The position numbers and the translations under genes were made by a program. A stretch of DNA of 52,967 nt from an uncultured bacterium. GTDB taxonomy: Bacteria; Vulcanimicrobiota; CADAWZ01. Where the stretch lies: the NCBI GenBank assembly GCA_949288455.1, contig CASEKF010000047.1, positions 1 through 52,967 on the forward strand, given 5' to 3'. Under the pieces are notes generated by a model. That model saw only the letters and a list, made by a program, of their open reading frames with translations. It searched no databases and was not told the origin of the DNA. Below, piece by piece: positions 49,450 through 52,967 of the stretch. Each line of letters opens with the position of its first letter. Positions within the stretch are counted from its first letter, which is position 1.

Positions 49450-51348
49450 TTAAGAAATAAGCTTATCATATTCTTCGAAAAGTTTTTCCAATAAGGCCGA
49501 AATTTCCCCATATTCTTCAGAAAGCTTATAAATTTTATTAGAATCTGAAGAAATAGTTTCGTCTGCCATCAATGCTTCTATAGTTTTAATCCGTTCTTCA
49601 GCCCTCTCTATTTCAAGTTCTTTTTGCTCTATAATACGCTTTAAAGCTTTTGAAGAATCCTGTTTTACGATTGGATTAGAAAGAATTCTTTTTTTATGTT
49701 CCTCTGTCTTTTCCAAAAGCTCGGCTTTTTGCGACTGTTTTTTACGTTCGGCCAAATAAGCGGAATAATTGCCTTTGTATGAGCTCAACCGTCCGTTTTC
49801 AATTTCAACTGTACGCCCGCAAACTTGATCTATAAAGTATCTATCGTGAGAAACTAATAAAACCGTGCCGTCGAAATCATTCAAAGCGACCGCCAAAGCC
49901 TCTCTTGAATCTATATCGAGATGATTAGTCGGCTCGTCGAGAATCAAAACGTTTGCCGAAGAACACAGCTTTTTGGCGATAGAAAGCCTGGCCCGCTCTC
50001 CTCCCGAAAGGACGGCAACTTTCTTAAAAACGTCGTCGCCAAAAAAAAGAAAAGCGGCTAGTCTGTTCCTTATTTCAGAGATCGTCATATCAAAAGGAGC
50101 CGTTCTCTCAATTTCTTGGTAGACGGTATTAGATTCGACTAATTCCATAACCTGATTTTGGCAATAATATTTTATCGTAGCCGCAGGATGAACTTTAAGT
50201 TTTCCGGAATAATCTTTATCCTTACCTGAAAGAATATTTAAAAGCGTAGTCTTTCCGCACCCGTTTTTACCTACGAAAGATACCCTTTCTCCGGCTTCGA
50301 TTTCAATTTCCCCATTAAAAGAAACTGTCAAAGAGGGAAAAGATTTTTCAAGATTAGTAAATTTAAAAACCCGACTCATCCGGCTTTCTTCCAGTGCGAA
50401 GGCGAAATGAATAGTTTTTTCCTTTTTCTGAGGAGGAGCCAATATTTTCTTTTTCTCAAGCATCTTCTCTCTACTCTTGACTCTGGATGCCAAAGTCGCC
50501 TTATACCGGAATCTTTCGATAAAACGCAAGTCATGTTCAATCGAGCTCTGTTGCTGCTTATAACGCTTATACAACAATTCTTCGTCAATCTCTTTCTGTT
50601 TCAAAAACGAATCGTAATTTCCCGAATACATTTTTGCATGCGCTCCGGAAAGATAAATAGTTTTCGAAGTCAGCCTATTTAAAAAATATCTGTCATGAGA
50701 AACGATAACCAAAGCTCCGACATAACTCGCAAGATATTCTTCAAGCCATTCCACAGCCTGAACGTCCAAATGATTCGTAGGTTCGTCCAGCATAAGAACG
50801 TCGCTTTTCAGAAGAAGGAGTTTTGCAAATTCAAGACGCATTTGCCAACCTCCGCTAAATTCGTTTACATATCTGTTTTTATCTTTCAAAGAAAATCCCA
50901 GGCCCTGGAGAATTCTATCTATCTCCCAATCGATATCCTTGCCTCTGATATGATCATAATACTCTGTTAAAAGACCGTACTTTTTTACTATATCGTCCAG
51001 AAGCTCCGGTTCTCCGCTAAAAGCGCTCATCTCGTCTTCTAAAAGTCTCAGGCGAGCCTCAATTTGAGTTATCTCCCCCGCAGAAGATCTCATTTCGTCT
51101 ATTACTTTATGATCTGGCTTCAGAATCGACAGTTGGGAAAGAAGAGAAATTTTTATGCCGGGATCTTCCAAGATAATATTTCCGGCGTCATAGTCTTCCC
51201 GGCCGGCAATTAATTTTAATAAAGTAGTTTTCCCCGAACCGTTTGAACCGGCCAAACCTATTCTATCTTTCGGAAGAATTCTAAAAGATACGTTTTCCAA
51301 AATATTTCTACCGCCGAAAGACTTGGTTAAATTAACTATGGTAATCAT
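49450..51348 (-). CDS. ABC-F family ATPase (Uup/YdiF-like)
   Basis: A 632-aa protein with two tandem ABC domains and no membrane segment. Domain 1: Walker A GSNGSGKTTLL, signature FSGGWQMRLEFAKLL, Walker B LMLDEPTNHLD. Domain 2: Walker A GKNGCGKTTLL, signature LSGGERARLSIAKKL, Walker B LILDEPTNHLD. A charged linker lies between, and a C-terminal coiled-coil extension (about 545-630) resembles Uup. ABC-F proteins act on ribosomes in translation quality control or antibiotic protection. First gene of an operon with the hydrolase and MATE genes; the promoter is at 51448-51476. Confidence 0.94.
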   Translation of the reverse strand: MITIVNLTKSFGGRNILENVSFRILPKDRIGLAGSNGSGKTTLLKLIAGREDYDAGNIILEDPGIKISLLSQLSILKPDHKVIDEMRSSAGEITQIEARLRLLEDEMSAFSGEPELLDDIVKKYGLLTEYYDHIRGKDIDWEIDRILQGLGFSLKDKNRYVNEFSGGWQMRLEFAKLLLLKSDVLMLDEPTNHLDVQAVEWLEEYLASYVGALVIVSHDRYFLNRLTSKTIYLSGAHAKMYSGNYDSFLKQKEIDEELLYKRYKQQQSSIEHDLRFIERFRYKATLASRVKSREKMLEKKKILAPPQKKEKTIHFAFALEESRMSRVFKFTNLEKSFPSLTVSFNGEIEIEAGERVSFVGKNGCGKTTLLNILSGKDKDYSGKLKVHPAATIKYYCQNQVMELVESNTVYQEIERTAPFDMTISEIRNRLAAFLFFGDDVFKKVAVLSGGERARLSIAKKLCSSANVLILDEPTNHLDIDSREALAVALNDFDGTVLLVSHDRYFIDQVCGRTVEIENGRLSSYKGNYSAYLAERKKQSQKAELLEKTEEHKKRILSNPIVKQDSSKALKRIIEQKELEIERAEERIKTIEALMADETISSDSNKIYKLSEEYGEISALLEKLFEEYDKLIS

Positions 51349-51443
51349 TCTAACCTCATGTTAACTCCAATAGTTCTATTTCAAAAATTAGTCGAGTTAA
51401 TCAAAGTAAATCTGTGAAAAATTAATTAAATAATATTAATAAC

Positions 51444-51465
51444 ATAGATATTATGAAATATCTAT
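51444..51465. promoter_or_regulatory. Inverted repeat overlapping the ABC-F promoter
   Basis: ATAGATATT (51444-51452) and AATATCTAT (51457-51465) are perfect 9-bp arms with a 4-nt centre, covering the -10 and part of the spacer. A candidate operator. Confidence 0.5.
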
Positions 51466-51476
51466 ATAAATGTCAA
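51448..51476 (-). promoter_or_regulatory. Sigma70-type promoter of the ABC-F operon
   Basis: Minus strand: TTGACA (51476-51471), 17-nt spacer, TAATAT (51453-51448). A second TTGACA occurs 12 nt further upstream because of a 12-nt tandem repeat (ATTTTGACATTT twice). Confidence 0.7.
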
Positions 51477-51492
51477 AATAAATGTCAAAATG

Positions 51493-52806
51493 CTATTTAG
51501 AACACATATGCGCAAAGAAAAGCCAAAAAATAATCGAGGTAACTATAAGCGACGCAAAAGTTACCAAACCACCGGATTTAAACCACAGAGCCGCGGTAAC
51601 GGGAGTATCGGTTTTCTCCGAAAACCTAATCACTATAATATTAACAGTCGCCCCAATAGAAGTCGCGTTGCCTCCTAAACCTACTCCTAAAGCTACGGCC
51701 CACCATAACGGATAGAGCTGAACGGGATCTCCAAGATACGTCCCCAAAGACTGTAAAACAGGCACTGCGGCTATCGTAAGAGGTATGTTTTCAATTATCG
51801 CCGAAGCTAAAGCGATAACCCAAATTACGATCACGCAGCATAAACGCATATCATATTCGGCAAGAGAAGCCAAATGTTTGGAAATCTCTCCTAGCAGACC
51901 GGAATGCGCCAAACCGCCTACTACGACAAACAAGCCGGAGAAAAAAATCAAAGTTCCCCATTCTACTTTCAAAAAGACTTCCTCAACGTCGGCTTTCACT
52001 GATATAAGAGCAATACATAATCCGAGAGTCACGATTATAAAGGTTTTTATATGGACAAACTCTGCGACGAAAAACATAATTACTACGAACAAAAAAATCC
52101 AAAAAAGTTTTAAAGCATTTTCTTTATCGTTAATAAAAGAAACGGGATCTAACTCGCTCAGTCGTTCAAGTCCCTCCGGCTTCTCAGACAATTCTTTCCG
52201 GTAAAGCGTTTTTATTAAGAAAAAGGACGTTGCCCAAACGATAAACGCGTAGGGAGCAAGATGAGTTATAAAAGATATAAACGTAAACTCTTTAACTACT
52301 GAAGCGATAATTAAATTTGGGGGATCTCCTACTAAAGTCGCAATTCCTCCTATATTAGACAGAAGACCCAGACTTATAAGATATGGAATAGGCGAAAGTC
52401 GAAGAGTCTTAGTTATTTTCAATATTATAGGAGCTATTAAAATTACGGCGGTAATATTGTCCAAAAACATAGATAAAACAGAAGAAGCTCCGCCAATATA
52501 AAGAAGCAGCTTAACAGGCTCTCCTCCGCTCAATTTAGCGGCTAGAGCTCCGACATATTGAAACGCTCCGGTTTTTTCAAGCATGCCTAAAAGAGCCATC
52601 ATTCCGATAAGAAGTATTATCATATCCAGCTCTATCATATTAAGAGCGGCTTTATAATCGTAAAAATCCATTAACGTTCCGGCAATCACCATAACCACGG
52701 CTCCGGACAAAGCCGCTACGGTTCTATTAATTTTTTCAGATAAAATAAAAATAAAAGTAATCGCAAAAATAATTACCGAAACAGTCATATTTAAATCCAT
52801 AGTCAT
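51493..52806 (-). CDS. ArsB/NhaD-type (ion transporter superfamily) permease
   Basis: A 437-aa integral membrane protein with about eleven or twelve hydrophobic segments. Motifs such as LSMFLDNITAVILIAPI, IGGIATLVGDPPNLI, then in the second half AIIENIPLTIAAVPV and GVGLGGNATSIGATVN give the duplicated 'D-N-x-T / G-N-x-T-x-I-G' pattern of ArsB, NhaD and P-protein transporters. Substrates range from Na+/H+ to arsenite or anions; no ars genes are adjacent, so Na+/H+ antiport would fit the Na+ pump elsewhere (inference). Two ATGs (52806 and 52800) are both usable with AAAGGA. Confidence 0.85.
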   Translation of the reverse strand: MTMDLNMTVSVIIFAITFIFILSEKINRTVAALSGAVVMVIAGTLMDFYDYKAALNMIELDMIILLIGMMALLGMLEKTGAFQYVGALAAKLSGGEPVKLLLYIGGASSVLSMFLDNITAVILIAPIILKITKTLRLSPIPYLISLGLLSNIGGIATLVGDPPNLIIASVVKEFTFISFITHLAPYAFIVWATSFFLIKTLYRKELSEKPEGLERLSELDPVSFINDKENALKLFWIFLFVVIMFFVAEFVHIKTFIIVTLGLCIALISVKADVEEVFLKVEWGTLIFFSGLFVVVGGLAHSGLLGEISKHLASLAEYDMRLCCVIVIWVIALASAIIENIPLTIAAVPVLQSLGTYLGDPVQLYPLWWAVALGVGLGGNATSIGATVNIIVIRFSEKTDTPVTAALWFKSGGLVTFASLIVTSIIFWLFFAHMCSK

Positions 52807-52836
52807 TAATCCTTTGTATAGTAATTAGTTCTTGTT

Positions 52837-52879
52837 AAAAAAATACAGCCGCAAAAATGAACGGCGTCACTTTGCGGCT
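52837..52879 (-). terminator. Terminator of a minus-strand gene beyond the right edge
   Basis: On the minus strand, AGCCGCAAA (52879-52871) pairs with TTTGCGGCT (52855-52847), followed by GTA and a run of seven T. It shows that a leftward gene ends just outside the window. Confidence 0.8.
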
Positions 52880-52967
52880 ATAACTATCGGCAACTAACGA
52901 AAAATTTACTCTAAATACGTAGCCAGGATCTGCTCCGACTTAAAAATTAACATAACTTATAAAGACT

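Overview
The window is A+T-rich bacterial chromosome, almost fully coding. It has no integrase, transposase, phage or CRISPR genes. Most operons lie on the minus strand. The gene content suggests a strictly fermentative anaerobe with a complex envelope: two [FeFe]-hydrogenase-type proteins, AdhE, a biotin-dependent Na+-pumping decarboxylase, ATP-type PEP carboxykinase, an HtrA protease, LolA-like and GerMN lipoproteins, and a tRNA-Sec gene. Ribosome-binding sites are clear (GGAGG or AAGGA) and TTG/GTG starts are common. The lineage cannot be settled from the sequence. Many proteins have only family-level recognition, which fits an uncultured deep-branching group of gut or sediment fermenters, but that placement is a guess.

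Layout. (1) 125-8946, minus: envelope genes, comprising a secreted pseudo-aldo/keto reductase, a GerMN lipoprotein, small membrane proteins, a class A beta-lactamase-like hydrolase, a LolA-like protein, HtrA, a SHOCT-tailed protein and a pseudopilin/TPR-like protein. (2) 9325-17548, plus: an alanine-type aminotransferase, then a poorly recognised block made of a 107-aa protein overlapping a four-module phospholipase-D-like protein, a membrane PH-like protein with internal repeats, a methyltransferase and a small Cys-rich protein. (3) 17610-18293, minus: a lytic transglycosylase. (4) 18542-23521, plus: oadG-oadA-oadB and pckA. (5) 23889-31395, minus: an apparent six-gene operon of thioredoxin-like ferredoxin, sensory hydrogenase HydS, SpoIIE-type phosphatase, second ferredoxin, group-B-like hydrogenase and adhE. 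It is preceded by a sigma70-type promoter, a Rex-like operator and a perfect 14-bp palindrome. (6) 31498-32811: a gene-poor, decayed stretch. (7) 32812-36512, minus: a cytidylate-kinase-like protein, a radical SAM/SPASM protein and a TPR protein. (8) 36662-40913, plus: an MTAP-like phosphorylase, a gluzincin, an alpha/beta hydrolase, a P-loop protein and a zinc-ribbon protein. (9) 41034-46044, minus: tRNA-Sec, a secreted protein, MoxR, a metallophosphatase and a TPR/GAF/degenerate-GGDEF protein. (10) birA (plus), then MATE, a hydrolase, ABC-F and an ArsB/NhaD-type transporter (minus).

How it fits together. PckA running toward oxaloacetate, followed by the Oad pump, would turn PEP into pyruvate while making ATP and exporting Na+. 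BirA would biotinylate OadA. Reducing equivalents would leave as H2 or ethanol through the hydrogenase/AdhE operon, apparently under redox control (Rex-like site) and H2 control (HydS plus phosphatase).

The least conventional items are long perfect palindromes at gene ends, two of which include the stop codon; the four-module PLD protein; the birA leader hairpin; the pseudo-AKR; and a tRNA-Sec gene that overlaps the end of a coding sequence.
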